Source: Pedobacter terrae
GTDB lineage: Bacteria > Bacteroidota > Bacteroidia > Sphingobacteriales > Sphingobacteriaceae
Reading direction: 5' to 3'
DNA: 64,000 bases
Assembly (NCBI RefSeq): GCF_900100705.1
Contig: NZ_FNCH01000005.1
Span: forward strand, 1-64,000
The notes under the pieces were generated by a model. It was not told the origin of the DNA and made no database searches. It worked only from the letters and a program-made list of their open reading frames with translations. Positions 44,533-57,005 of this stretch are shown here, one piece after another. Position numbers and translations under genes: made by a program. How positions within the stretch are numbered: the first letter of the stretch is position 1; every line of letters starts with the position of its first letter.

Positions 44533-44961
44533 AAAAGTCGTAGCGAGACGCTACAACTAGAAAAAGATTTAAAGGATTAACACAGATAAGAATATCGATC
44601 CGTGTTTATCTGTGCTTATCCGTGGCAAAACAGCAACAAAAAAGTCGTAGCGAGACGCTACGACTAGAAAAGGTTAAACACAGATAAAATTATCGATCCG
44701 TGTTTATCTGTGTCTATCCGTGGCTAAAAACAGCAACAAAAAAGCCGTAGCGAGACGCTACACCAGAAAAGGGATAAACAGGGATAAGAATATCGATCTG
44801 TGTTTATCTGTGGCTATCCGTGGATAAAACCTGCAACAAAAAATCCGTAGCGAGACGCTACGACTAGAAAAGGAATATCGATCCGCATTTATCTGTGCTT
44901 ATCCGTGGCAAAAAACAGCAATAAAAAAGTCGTAGCGAGACGCTACGACTAGAAAAGAGCC
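44533..44961. repeat. Array of 4-5 units of about 100 bp, each with two hairpins
   Basis: Units begin at about 44533, 44641, 44741, 44841 and 44926 (last one partial), at spacings of 107, 100, 100 and 85 bases. Each opens with a perfect hairpin, in the best copies agtcgtagcg-aga-cgctacgact (10-bp stem, 3-base loop), followed in complete units by cacagataa...ttatctgtg, a second inverted pair, and atccgtgg. Differences between units are scattered, so this is an aging tandem array. It is not a CRISPR: the 'spacers' are themselves repeated. The whole 555-bp gap 44453-45007 holds no gene. Confidence 0.85.
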
Positions 44962-45007
44962 TTGGAAGAGTGTCTGTTGGCAACAACTGACACCACACCC
45001 TTACCTA

Positions 45008-47653
<2,646 letters not shown>

Positions 47654-48907
47654 TTACTCCAAAAGTAAAGCATCGTCATCATCATCGGTTAAACTCAGCT
47701 GCACACTATCGCTACCGGCAATTCCCTCTATTGAACCACGGATATGGGTTGCGTTTAACAGTACTTTCTCCAATTGTTTTTCACGGGCTTTCCATAAACG
47801 TTCCATTGCATCGCGCTCACGCTGTATAGATAGTTTCATGCTCATAAAACCTTCTCTAATGGCTTTCCATTGTTCAGAAAACTCTGCTCCCATTAAATAA
47901 TCGTATAACATGTGCATTTTTTCACCACGGTTTTCCTGCGATTTCACTGCTCCTGCCAGGCGCAAAATACCTTCGCGCAAAACATACGCTACCGCATTTA
48001 CTTCTTCGAAAGAACAGATCCACACCCCATCACGCTGCCCGAAACAATCCATACCCTTCGGGTAACACTGACTCACAATTACGGCTACATCAATGCCCAT
48101 GCTCCGCATATCTTTCTTCAGTTTCTCGATCCAGTCGCCACCAAAATCTTTGGTACGTTTGCTTTCGTAAATTATTTTACCGCACTCCTGTCCAAATTGG
48201 TTACGCACCACCTGTACACAATCTGCCCCGCGCACACCCTTACCTACTTCTTCAATTAAATCGAAAGGATAATTGGTACGCAGCAGTTCTTCCAGGATCA
48301 ATTCCTGTACTTCACCCTGCAATTGCATACTCCCCTGCTCGGCTTTACGCTTCATCTCTTCAGCCAATTTTTTCTGGTCGTCGAGCTGTTTTTCCAACTC
48401 CTTTAAGCGCAATTGATGTTCGGTATCTTTAATGCTATTTTTTTCTGCCTCTTGTTTACGGATCTGTTCTACCAGCTCATTACGCTGCTCCTGCATTTTA
48501 CGCTGAAAAGCAAGTTCCATTTCTTCTTCTTTTACCTTGAGGCTTTCCTCCCGGCGTAAAAAATCCAGTTCCTTCTCACGGGCTAACTTTAGTTTTTCGG
48601 CACTTTCTTTGGCATTACCTTCCAGTATCTGCAGCTTATTTTCAAAGTCGGCTGAGATACTTTTACGCAGGTTCTCCTCCAGGTTATCTTTAAGCTTGGT
48701 TTTCTCTTCGTTAAGTTTAGCCTCAAAAGCTTTCAACTGCTGCTGTTTTTCTGACTCAAAAACCTGCAGTTTACGCTGATATTCTTCATCTTTCTGCCTG
48801 GCATAAGCAGCCGCTTTCTCACGTAATTCTTTCTTATAATCTTCGGCCATGGCTTCTTCCATCGGAAAAACATGGGCACAATTGGGGCATTTTATTTCAG
48901 TAGGCAT
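47654..48907 (-). CDS. DUF2130 coiled-coil protein
   Basis: 417 residues. An N-terminal CPNC knuckle (residues 6-9) is followed by a long charged coiled coil (about 25-205) and the DUF2130 domain (about 208-350): LEELLRTNYPFDLIEEVGKG, CGKIIYESKRTKDFGGDWIE and MGIDVAVIVSQ. The domain resembles restriction-type PD-(D/E)xK nucleases (the ...YESKRTKDF part gives the E-x-K), so DNA binding or cleavage is possible but untested here. The end is a short acidic tail (TDDDDDALLLE). It is a single gene; no restriction or defence partners are next to it. Confidence 0.85.
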   Translation of the reverse strand: MPTEIKCPNCAHVFPMEEAMAEDYKKELREKAAAYARQKDEEYQRKLQVFESEKQQQLKAFEAKLNEEKTKLKDNLEENLRKSISADFENKLQILEGNAKESAEKLKLAREKELDFLRREESLKVKEEEMELAFQRKMQEQRNELVEQIRKQEAEKNSIKDTEHQLRLKELEKQLDDQKKLAEEMKRKAEQGSMQLQGEVQELILEELLRTNYPFDLIEEVGKGVRGADCVQVVRNQFGQECGKIIYESKRTKDFGGDWIEKLKKDMRSMGIDVAVIVSQCYPKGMDCFGQRDGVWICSFEEVNAVAYVLREGILRLAGAVKSQENRGEKMHMLYDYLMGAEFSEQWKAIREGFMSMKLSIQRERDAMERLWKAREKQLEKVLLNATHIRGSIEGIAGSDSVQLSLTDDDDDALLLE

Positions 48908-48997
48908 AAATTATTTTTTACCGCAGCGCATACTGTGGATTACAAAGATATTAAAGCTTTTATGATTGCGCAAAGGAGTTTTGCACCATCAATAAAC

Positions 48998-49378
48998 CTA
49001 AAGCACTTTGGATCTGATTTCATGACCAGCAGCCAGCAATTTACTGACCGGGCATTTTGCTGCAATTTCTTCCAGCCTGATTTTCTGTTCTTCGGTTAGC
49101 ACGCCGGTACAGGTAATTTCTTCCAAAAATACCGTTTCGCCGTTTTCGGTATCAATGTTTACTTCTACTTCAATTTTATCAATTGGCCATTCTTTTCTAT
49201 CGGCATACATCCTTAAGGTAATGGCTACACAAGAGGCCAAAGAAGCCATTAATAATCCTTTCGGGGCAAAACCTTTGTGTGTACCCCCCAATTCAAGCGG
49301 TTCATCTACTATAATATCGTGCGAGCCATTAGTGACCGAACAGGCATAGTGTTCTTTATTTATTGTTGCTTTTACCAT
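48998..49378 (-). CDS. OsmC-family peroxiredoxin-like protein
   Basis: 126 residues of the OsmC/Ohr/YhfA superfamily. Cys50 (LASCVAITL) and Cys109 (AAKCPVSKLL) are the two redox cysteines, and the GTHKGFAPKGLLMAS loop leads to the first. Members reduce organic hydroperoxides using lipoyl or thiol donors; this short form is closer to YhfA-like proteins, whose substrate is unknown. It could draw on the bacillithiol pool implied by bshC (inference). The gene lies 90 bp from DUF2130 on the same strand. Confidence 0.87.
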   Translation of the reverse strand: MVKATINKEHYACSVTNGSHDIIVDEPLELGGTHKGFAPKGLLMASLASCVAITLRMYADRKEWPIDKIEVEVNIDTENGETVFLEEITCTGVLTEEQKIRLEEIAAKCPVSKLLAAGHEIRSKVL

Positions 49379-49558
49379 TATAATTCGTTTTAGTAATCCA
49401 AATATTGGGCTTTAACTTTAAACATAAGTAAAAGTCTGGTCTTTTTTCACACCAGCTAGACCGAAATCTTTTCAAAACAAGTGACTGCTATTATTTCTCA
49501 AATCAAAAAAACTCAAACATTCTAACCTACCAATTGTTCCTTAAAAAAACATTACCTT

Positions 49559-49924
49559 ATGAAATACAGAAAGTTAATTGGAAAATATTTAAAGCACGAA
49601 TCGGATAACAGTGCCAAAATAGCCCTGGCCCTAGTGGCTGGTTTAGCAGCTGGAGCAGTAATCAGTATTTTATTTGCTCCCGACAGCGGTGCAGGCACCC
49701 GTGGAAAAATTGCCGGAGGTGCCAAAAATCTTCGTTATGGTTTTCAAGACAAATACAACCTGCTAAAAGAGAAAGTTTTTGGCGTAGAAGCTATTGAAGA
49801 GGATATTGTTGAACATGAAGTACCTCATTTTAAACACACGGTTACCAAAAAACGTAAATCGGATGTAAAAGAAATTCTGGAAAATGCTCATGAAAATGGA
49901 CAGGTTCAGGAAGGACAGGGATAA
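49559..49924 (+). CDS. YtxH-domain protein
   Basis: 121 residues. One hydrophobic segment about 20-41 (KIALALVAGLAAGAVISILF) followed by APDSGAGTRGKI, the standard YtxH signature, then a charged helical tail. YtxH proteins are small membrane-anchored or envelope-associated proteins often induced by stress; no biochemical role is established. The next gene starts 49 bp downstream across a perfect inverted repeat. Confidence 0.8.
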   Translation: MKYRKLIGKYLKHESDNSAKIALALVAGLAAGAVISILFAPDSGAGTRGKIAGGAKNLRYGFQDKYNLLKEKVFGVEAIEEDIVEHEVPHFKHTVTKKRKSDVKEILENAHENGQVQEGQG

Positions 49925-49932
49925 CATACAAC

Positions 49933-49970
49933 TGGCAAAATAATCTTAGTTTTACAGGATTATTTTGCCA
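49933..49970 (+). promoter_or_regulatory. Perfect 13-bp inverted repeat before the YdcF gene
   Basis: tggcaaaataatc (49933-49945) and gattattttgcca (49958-49970) pair at all 13 positions with a 12-base loop. The structure ends 3 bases before the ATG at 49974. No T run follows at once (attatgattttta). It may be a terminator of the YtxH gene that also controls the start of the next gene, or an operator. Confidence 0.65.
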
Positions 49971-49973
49971 ATT

Positions 49974-50717
49974 ATGATTTTTATTCTTTCTAAAATTTTA
50001 ATCTTTCTGCTGCAACCCATTATCTGGATTTTTGTAGTATTGCTATTTGCTCTTTTCTCTAAAAAACAGCAGCGACGAAACAGACTTTTCGCCATTGGTA
50101 CTGTATTATTGTTTATTTTCTCGAACGGTTTTATTATCGGAAAAATCTATAATCTGTATGAAGCTAAATATCCGGCACCAAAAAAATATGATGTTGGTAT
50201 TCTGTTGGGTGGCTTCTCAAAATCTACTCAAAGGGGTGAATTAGCGGTTAGCGATAGAGGTGATCGGTTAGTACAATCGATTTATTTATTGAAAACTGGT
50301 GTAATCAAGAAAATCCTGATCAGCGGAGGCTCCGGAAAATTAATTGGAACTGAATCTATCGAAGCCGATATGACTTTAAAGTATTTGAAAAGTATTGGTG
50401 TACAGGATTCATCAATTTTGATTGAAAACAGAAGCAAAAACACGATAGAAAACTCAAAATACAGCGCAGCGCTGGTTACTGAAAATCAGCCAAATGCATC
50501 AATATTGGTTATTACAAGCGCATGGCATATTCCCCGTTCAAAAATGATTTTTGATAAGGCTTTTAACAGGAAATTAGCTTATTACCCTACAGATTATATT
50601 GGAAAGGAAAAGTATGATATCTCTGATTATTACATGCCCGATGCCGGTGCGTTAACCCAATGGCAATATATTTTAAAAGAATGGGTTGGTTTAATGGTTG
50701 ACCGTTTGAGAGCCTGA
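49974..50717 (+). CDS. YdcF/SanA-like membrane protein (DUF218)
   Basis: Starting at the ATG at 49974 the protein has 247 residues; a TTG at 49965 lies in the hairpin and is less likely. Two N-terminal membrane helices (about 2-26 and 38-57) are followed by the DUF218 domain: YDVGILLGGFS near 74, DRLVQSIYLLKTGVIKKILI, SGGSGK, ESIEADMTLKYL, and TSAWHIPRSKMIF. Members such as ElyC and SanA act in envelope or peptidoglycan-precursor homeostasis; the reaction is not known. It converges on obgE over a 100-bp spacer with cattggtcattggtcatt-type short repeats. Confidence 0.83.
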   Translation: MIFILSKILIFLLQPIIWIFVVLLFALFSKKQQRRNRLFAIGTVLLFIFSNGFIIGKIYNLYEAKYPAPKKYDVGILLGGFSKSTQRGELAVSDRGDRLVQSIYLLKTGVIKKILISGGSGKLIGTESIEADMTLKYLKSIGVQDSSILIENRSKNTIENSKYSAALVTENQPNASILVITSAWHIPRSKMIFDKAFNRKLAYYPTDYIGKEKYDISDYYMPDAGALTQWQYILKEWVGLMVDRLRA

Positions 50718-50817
50718 TACATTAGTCATTGATTCATTGGTCATTGGTCATTCGTAATTGTTGATAGGTAACCAATACAAACTAATAAACGATTGACTAA
50801 TGAACTAATAAACCTCT

Positions 50818-51813
50818 TTACCCTTCAATTGCTTTCCAAAGCATATCTTTCAATTCTAAAATATTTTTTTCAGCCACTGATGAGATAAATATCGATGGAA
50901 TATCAGGAAGATCCTGCTTCATTTCTTCCATTAGTTCGTCATCCAACATATCTGATTTGGTAATGGCCAAAACATGTGGTTTTTGCATTAACTCAGGATT
51001 ATAGGATTCTAACTCACTTTTAAGAATTGCGTACTCTTCTTTAATTGAGCGACTTGTATCGGCCGGAACCATAAATAACAGTACGGAGTTACGCTCGATA
51101 TGACGTAGGAAACGGTAACCTAAACCTTTCCCTTTTGATGCACCTTCAATGATGCCGGGAATATCGGCCATTACAAAAGATTTTCCTCCTCTATAACTTA
51201 CAATACCCAAATTAGGAACAATAGTGGTAAAAGGATAATCGGCGATTTCTGGCTTAGCTGCCGAAACTACAGAAAGTAGAGTTGATTTACCTGCATTCGG
51301 GAAACCCACGAGGCCAACATCGGCTAAAACTTTTAGTTCTAAAATGTTCCATACCTCTTGCCCCTGCTCGCCCGGTTGTGCAAAGCGAGGCGTTTGCTGA
51401 ACTGCATTTTTAAAATGCGCATTACCTAAACCACCACGACCACCGGCTGTTAAAATCTTGGTTTCGCCATCTTTGGTAATTTCGAAAAGGATTTCTCCCG
51501 TTTCAGCATCTTTGGCAATGGTACCAAGCGGAACTTCTAATATTTCATCCTTACCTTGTTTACCAGATTTATGGGAACTTCCACCTGCTCCGCCATCTTC
51601 AGCAATAATGTGTTTACGGTATTTAAGGTGTAATAATGTCCAGATATGGATACTGCCTTTAACGATAATGTGGCCTCCGCGACCGCCATCACCACCATCA
51701 GGGCCACCCATTGACGTTAAAATATCACGATGTAAATGTGCTGAACCTGGCCCACCTTTTCCGGAACGGCAACAAATTTTTACATAATCTACGAAATTCG
51801 AACCCTGTGACAT
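50818..51813 (-). CDS. obgE: Obg-family GTPase
   Basis: Ribosome-assembly and stress-response GTPase (Obg/CgtA). 331 residues: the glycine-rich Obg fold about 1-158 ([14 protein letters not shown]), then the G domain with G1 GFPNAGKST near 166, G3 [11 protein letters not shown]4 TKSD and G5 SSVAE. There is no C-terminal OCT domain, normal for this phylum. It is located 189 bp after adk on the same strand; the two may be co-transcribed. Confidence 0.96.
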   Translation of the reverse strand: MSQGSNFVDYVKICCRSGKGGPGSAHLHRDILTSMGGPDGGDGGRGGHIIVKGSIHIWTLLHLKYRKHIIAEDGGAGGSSHKSGKQGKDEILEVPLGTIAKDAETGEILFEITKDGETKILTAGGRGGLGNAHFKNAVQQTPRFAQPGEQGQEVWNILELKVLADVGLVGFPNAGKSTLLSVVSAAKPEIADYPFTTIVPNLGIVSYRGGKSFVMADIPGIIEGASKGKGLGYRFLRHIERNSVLLFMVPADTSRSIKEEYAILKSELESYNPELMQKPHVLAITKSDMLDDELMEEMKQDLPDIPSIFISSVAEKNILELKDMLWKAIEG

Positions 51814-52002
51814 ATTTTATTATTGAAATGTTTAATAATGGAAAGTTAAAACAACAATTCCTTTAAAATTAAAGAGTTATAACGTTTTTAACATTATAAC
51901 TCCTTGTATGTTTTTGAAATGATATCAGGGATTAAAATTAATCCTGATGCATTTTCGTGATACTTAATGATTGGTATTTATACCTAATATTTAATTAATG
52001 AA

Positions 52003-52578
52003 TTAAACCTTATACTGATCAATTACCGCGCAAAGATCGTTATAAATGGTTTCTATTTCACCAATTCCGTTTACTTTATTCAACTTTCCCTGCTCCTCGT
52101 AATAAGGCAGTACATGAATTGTTTTGTTAAAGTATTCCGAAATCCGTTTTTTCAGTTTTTCAGCATCATCATCCGGACGGCCGCTAATTTTATGGCGTTC
52201 AGCAATACGTTTGGTAAGTTCATCCTGGTCTACATCTAAAGCAATAACACCGGCAATTTTACTGCCTTTACGCTCTAAAAATAAATCAAGCTCAATGGCT
52301 TGCGGAACAGTACGCGGAAATCCATCAAACACAAATCCTTTAGCGTTAGGATTTTTATCTACCTCTTCTTCAAGCATGGCAATTGTAATGGCATCAGGAA
52401 CCAATTCGCCGTCAGCCAATAATTGACTCACTTTTTTTCCTAATTCTGTTTCTCCTTTAACGTGTGCTCTAAAAAGATCGCCTGTTGAAACGTGTACCAA
52501 CTGATATTTTGCAATCAGCTTTTCAGATTGGGTGCCTTTACCCGCCCCTGGAGGGCCAAAGAGAACTAAATTAAGCAT
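52003..52578 (-). CDS. adk: Adenylate kinase, short form
   Basis: Interconverts ATP + AMP and 2 ADP. 191 residues: GPPGAGKGTQ at 8-17, STGDLFR near 31, FDGFPRT near 83 and the arginines in RHKISGRPDD near 127-136. The LID is the short type without the zinc-binding insert, giving 191 instead of about 214 residues. A promoter-like element lies about 115 bases upstream. Confidence 0.95.
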   Translation of the reverse strand: MLNLVLFGPPGAGKGTQSEKLIAKYQLVHVSTGDLFRAHVKGETELGKKVSQLLADGELVPDAITIAMLEEEVDKNPNAKGFVFDGFPRTVPQAIELDLFLERKGSKIAGVIALDVDQDELTKRIAERHKISGRPDDDAEKLKKRISEYFNKTIHVLPYYEEQGKLNKVNGIGEIETIYNDLCAVIDQYKV

Positions 52579-52952
52579 TCAGGTTGTTTAGGTTATCTTC
52601 AAAAATTAAAAAAGCCTTATTCCTATGGCTCGGTTATAAGTAATATTTAAATCTCTGATTAATAGGATTAGACATTGCTTACTTTCAAGGCTGCAAATAT
52701 ATAATTATTAATTTAGATGCCATTTAAAATTGATAATATATTTAAAAACGAGCTGTTTTAATGACATTTATCTTATTCTAAGAAGAATCTTGTGCCATTT
52801 TTATATTTGGCAGAATTTTCTTAAAATAACAGGTCATATTACCGAAAGATTCTTTTTACATTTCATCAATTTTATAAAAATTTTATTATTGCAACACTCT
52901 TGATCTTACGCCGGGCTAAGTAAATTGGATGTGCACCTAATTTACGGAATGT
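52579..52952. other. 374-bp spacer with probable adk promoter
   Basis: AT-rich gap between treY-malQ and adk. On the minus strand TATATTTG (52701-52694) fits the TAnnTTTG element and would give adk a leader of about 110 bases. A hairpin tttacgga...tccgtaaa (52941-52966) covers the stop codon of treY-malQ. No gene seen. Confidence 0.45.
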
Positions 52953-55900
52953 TTAACGTCCGTAAAGTTCGGTCTCTGCTTTCAGCCAGTTTATCATATC
53001 CTCGTTTATAAAATTTTTATCTGCTCTCCATGTCCAATTTCCTGTTGCATTACCCGGGATGTTCATCCGGGCCGTTTCATCTAATTGCAGAATATCCTGC
53101 ATGGGGATGATGGCAGTTTTAGCAATTGACGCATAACAAAGTTTGATCAGGATGGTATTAATATTTTTTTCATTAACTGCCGTACCTACATACCTGGAAA
53201 GTCGTTCTTTGAGATTTGTATCTGTTTCATTTTTAAACCAGCCCAAGGTGGTATTGTTATCGTGCGTTCCGGTGTAAACAATACAATTTGACGAGTCAAA
53301 CTGATGTGGGATATGCACTGATCCGGCTAAATCTTCTCCAAATGCAAACTGCAGTACTTTCATGCCTGGCAATTTAAATTGTTTGATCAGCTGCTCCACG
53401 TCAGCCGAAATTTCGCCTAAATCCTCGGCAATAAAAGGGAGTTTATCCAGTTTCTTTTCTATTGTTTTAAAAAATTCGGCACCAACTCCAGGCTCCCATG
53501 TACCATCAACAGCATCTTCACTACCAGCCGCAACCTGCCAGTAATCAGAAAAAGCTCTAAAATGATCTAAACGGAGGAGATTAAACAGCTGTTGATTTTT
53601 TTTCAAACGATTTTCCCACCAGGTAAAACCATCGGCTTTCATCTTTTCCCAGTTGTATATCGGCATGCCCCAAAGTTGACCCTTTTCGTTAAAATAATCG
53701 GGCGGAACACCTGCCACTACGGTCATATTCCCATTCTTATTCAGTAAAAAGTTTTCGCGCTGCGACCATACTTCAACCGAATCATAATCAAGGTAAAATG
53801 GAAGGTCACCAATCAGGCCTACGCCTTTCGCATTTGCATATTCTTTTAAACGGTACCACTGGCGATAGAAAATAAACTGGTTCCATTTTATTTCTTCTAT
53901 TTCTGCCTGATTGTTTTTTTCAAAGTCGGCAATGGTTTGCGGATCTTTTAATTTATACTTTTCCGACCAGTTAAACCATTCTTTACCCTTGAAATGTTGC
54001 TTTATGCAGGTATACACAGAAAAATCAGCTAACCAGCTTTGTTCATTTTTGCAAAATACCTCAAATTCATTTAACAGATTTTCATCGCCGTTAGCTTTAA
54101 AAACCCGGTAAGCTTGATGTAAAGCCCGCTGTTTTATTTCTTCGGTTTTCTCAAAATCAATTGGCCCTGTTTCTGGCAATATAGAAGCGTTCAGATCACC
54201 TTCGCTTAATAGCGCTTGTTCAAATAAGCTTTCAGGACTGATGAGCATGGTATTTCCGGCAATTGAAGAGTTGCTTGAATAGGGCGAATATCCCGTTTCT
54301 TTTTTGGTTGGGTTAAGCGGCAAAACCTGCCAGTAGCGTTGGCGTGAAGCCGCAAGAAAATCTACAAACTGGTATGCGTTTGGACCTAGATCGCCAATAC
54401 CAAAACGGGACGGCAAAGCACTAATGTGCATGAGTACACCTGCAGCGCGCTGATTATTTTCAGAAATTAATTTAATTACCGCCAACTGAATAGAATTAAA
54501 CAACTGGCTGATCGGAACACCTTTGTAAAGCGGATCTTTATACTCTTTTTTCCCGGTCAGCAGGTTTTCCCAGCCAAGCGGTGCATCATCTGGTAACAAC
54601 ACTTCGGTATCTTCCCAGTCAAAATTATCCACTGTTACATTTTGCTTTTTACAGCATTTGGCAAACCCCAAAGGAACTACGGTAATTAGCCATTGTGCTT
54701 TGTATTGTCTGGCAAAAGCACAAATATGTTGGCTATACTTACCCTGAACCTTTAAAGGGATGTAAGCTCCTTCTTCAAAAATTACTGCCTCCGATTTTCT
54801 GATCCCTAGCAAAGTTTTGGTTAGCCATATTTTTATCTTTCCCGAAAATCTTTCTTTGGAGAGCTTTTTAAAGTCTACAGGATCATCAAATGTAGCCAGC
54901 AGATTAGCCCTATCGTCAAAATCAACAGGTCTTCTGTTATCCGGATCAACCAGACTTAAATCCCATAATTCCGTTCCCTGGTAAATATCCGGAATGCCCG
55001 GGCAAGTGAATTTAAGGGTAAGCTGAGCTAAGCTGTTGATGACCGCAAAATCAGCAATCCGTTTTAAAAAATTTTTGATTAACCTATTACTCTCCTGCGG
55101 CTCGGTTAATATAAGCTGTGCAAATTCAATGAGTTTATCCTCATAATTCTCATCAGGATTTGCCCAGTTTGACCGCTTTTTGGATTCCCTTAACGCTTTT
55201 ACAATAAATTGTGCCAGGCGTTCATCGATTTCAGCATCATCATCTTTATGAAATGGCAAAGCGCCAATAATGGTTTGCAGCACGAGATAAACATCATTAT
55301 CATGTAATTGCTTAAAAGAGGGATGCTGATTTAGTAAGGCGATGAAAGTTTTTTTCAGCTGCTGTATCAATTGAGCCCATTCATCCGGAAGATCGCTAAG
55401 TACGTTTAATCTTGCCCTAACATCTTCTCCTTTTTTGGTATCATGAGTAGAACTTCCATTCATGCTAAATGGCCAGTCTTGCTGTCTATGATACATCTCA
55501 TTATGAAACTCATCCACGGTCATTCCAAAAGCATCTGGCGCATCGCCCACTTCTGCATGGCCTATAAAGCGGTTATAGGTAAACATGGCGGTATCTTCTA
55601 CCCCTTTTGCCATTAATGGGCCTGTAAATTGCATGCAGCGTTGAAAAAAATGGCCTAACTTTTTGCTATAGGCCATATCTTTTTTTCTCGGCATTTCTAA
55701 AAAGATTTTAATCAACAGTTCGCCTGCCTTAGCCAGCTTTTTATGCTGAAGAACGGGGGTAAGCAAACTTTGAACATGATGTGCTTCTGCCTCTGCCAGT
55801 GGAAAGCGATAGTTGTAATATCGGTATACTGGCATGGCAATCAGCATTTCGGAGAACGCCATTTTAAGATCTTTATGATTTATGGTTAAAAAATCCTCCA

Positions 55901-57005
55901 GCTTAAGTGCCACTAAGCCTTCAAATAAATTATCCAGCTCACCTTGCATATGCTTAAACAAGATATTGCTTTTCTTTTCGTAAATCAGTTTAGCAGGATC
56001 GAGTTTTTTACCTGTTACTTCCTGATAGAGTTTATTAAAAGGCTTTTCTGCTGCTTTGTTGGTAAAAAGATTGTTCACCGTTGCCAAAAAGTCGTAGCCG
56101 GTAGTGCCCTGCACTTTCCAGTCTTGGGGTAATGCTTCACCGTTTTCGAGAATTTTTTCGACCACGATATAAATGTCTTTGCCTACCGCTTTCCTAAGCC
56201 GTTGTAAATATTCCTTAGGATCGTAAAGTCCATCAACATGATCGATCCGCAAGCCCTGGAAAATGCCTTTATCAATCAGTTCAAAAATATAACGGTGATA
56301 AAGATCGAAGGCTTCCTGATGCTGCATATTAAGGCAGATCAGGGCATTGACAGTAAAAAACCGGCGGTAGTTAATATTGTAATCGGTTTCCTGCCAGTTG
56401 CATAAACGATAGTATTGGCTATTAATAACTTTTGTTAAAGCTTCGGCATCGCTATTTATGTCCTCAAGATTTCGTGCCGAAAGGTTTTTTGCCGTTTTTG
56501 CATTAACCGGCCAATTAGAATCGCCATAATTAAGGTAGTATTGACCTTTAGTGGCCACTAACTTTATTTTCTGTGCTGCAATTGCTTCTTCAAGGTCTTC
56601 ACCTAAAAAAGGAACCATCAAACGGCCATCGCCTTTTTGCAGATCGATATCAAAAAATTCCGAAAAATCAGATGCACTTCCTTTCTGCAATACATCCATT
56701 AGCCATGCATTGTCCGGATGGAAGGCCATATGGTTAGGCACAATATCCTGAAGCCAGCTGATGCCAGCAGCTTTTAACTTTTGTGAAATCTCAATCAATT
56801 CGGCCTCGGTACCGATCTCGGGGTTTATCTTCAAAGGGTTTACCACATCATAACCATGGGTACTGCCAGGCATAGCCTTAAAAATTGGCGAAGCATACAA
56901 GGTGCCAATTCCAAGTTCTATTAGATAAGGGATGATTTGATCTAGTGATTTAAGGTTAAAATTTTCGTGAAACTGGATTCGATAGGTAGAATTTGGTTTA
57001 TGCAT
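52953..57005 (-). CDS. treY-malQ: Fused maltooligosyltrehalose synthase and 4-alpha-glucanotransferase
   Basis: One 1350-residue frame holds two complete enzymes. Residues 1 to about 850 are TreY (GH13): STYRIQF start, QDIVPNHMAFH, nucleophile in GLRIDHVDGL, acid/base in YIVVEKIL and STHDTKKGEDVRARL; it turns the reducing end of a maltodextrin into a trehalose unit. From about 852 (AAGVLMHISALPSRFGIGDL) to the end is MalQ (GH77): GDLPFYLDYDSVEVW, nucleophile in LRLDHFRAF, acid/base in FIAEDLGE and GTHDNNTTLGWF. All catalytic residues are in place in both halves and no frameshift is needed. The start overlaps the treZ stop by 8 bases. Fusion would let MalQ lengthen the short dextrins left by TreY/TreZ back into TreY substrates (inference). 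No signal: cytoplasmic. Confidence 0.92.
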   Translation of the reverse strand: MHKPNSTYRIQFHENFNLKSLDQIIPYLIELGIGTLYASPIFKAMPGSTHGYDVVNPLKINPEIGTEAELIEISQKLKAAGISWLQDIVPNHMAFHPDNAWLMDVLQKGSASDFSEFFDIDLQKGDGRLMVPFLGEDLEEAIAAQKIKLVATKGQYYLNYGDSNWPVNAKTAKNLSARNLEDINSDAEALTKVINSQYYRLCNWQETDYNINYRRFFTVNALICLNMQHQEAFDLYHRYIFELIDKGIFQGLRIDHVDGLYDPKEYLQRLRKAVGKDIYIVVEKILENGEALPQDWKVQGTTGYDFLATVNNLFTNKAAEKPFNKLYQEVTGKKLDPAKLIYEKKSNILFKHMQGELDNLFEGLVALKLEDFLTINHKDLKMAFSEMLIAMPVYRYYNYRFPLAEAEAHHVQSLLTPVLQHKKLAKAGELLIKIFLEMPRKKDMAYSKKLGHFFQRCMQFTGPLMAKGVEDTAMFTYNRFIGHAEVGDAPDAFGMTVDEFHNEMYHRQQDWPFSMNGSSTHDTKKGEDVRARLNVLSDLPDEWAQLIQQLKKTFIALLNQHPSFKQLHDNDVYLVLQTIIGALPFHKDDDAEIDERLAQFIVKALRESKKRSNWANPDENYEDKLIEFAQLILTEPQESNRLIKNFLKRIADFAVINSLAQLTLKFTCPGIPDIYQGTELWDLSLVDPDNRRPVDFDDRANLLATFDDPVDFKKLSKERFSGKIKIWLTKTLLGIRKSEAVIFEEGAYIPLKVQGKYSQHICAFARQYKAQWLITVVPLGFAKCCKKQNVTVDNFDWEDTEVLLPDDAPLGWENLLTGKKEYKDPLYKGVPISQLFNSIQLAVIKLISENNQRAAGVLMHISALPSRFGIGDLGPNAYQFVDFLAASRQRYWQVLPLNPTKKETGYSPYSSNSSIAGNTMLISPESLFEQALLSEGDLNASILPETGPIDFEKTEEIKQRALHQAYRVFKANGDENLLNEFEVFCKNEQSWLADFSVYTCIKQHFKGKEWFNWSEKYKLKDPQTIADFEKNNQAEIEEIKWNQFIFYRQWYRLKEYANAKGVGLIGDLPFYLDYDSVEVWSQRENFLLNKNGNMTVVAGVPPDYFNEKGQLWGMPIYNWEKMKADGFTWWENRLKKNQQLFNLLRLDHFRAFSDYWQVAAGSEDAVDGTWEPGVGAEFFKTIEKKLDKLPFIAEDLGEISADVEQLIKQFKLPGMKVLQFAFGEDLAGSVHIPHQFDSSNCIVYTGTHDNNTTLGWFKNETDTNLKERLSRYVGTAVNEKNINTILIKLCYASIAKTAIIPMQDILQLDETARMNIPGNATGNWTWRADKNFINEDMINWLKAETELYGR

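Noticed and set aside
44533..44961. CRISPR array
   Set aside because: The stretches between the hairpins are themselves repeated, units are too long and no cas genes are present.
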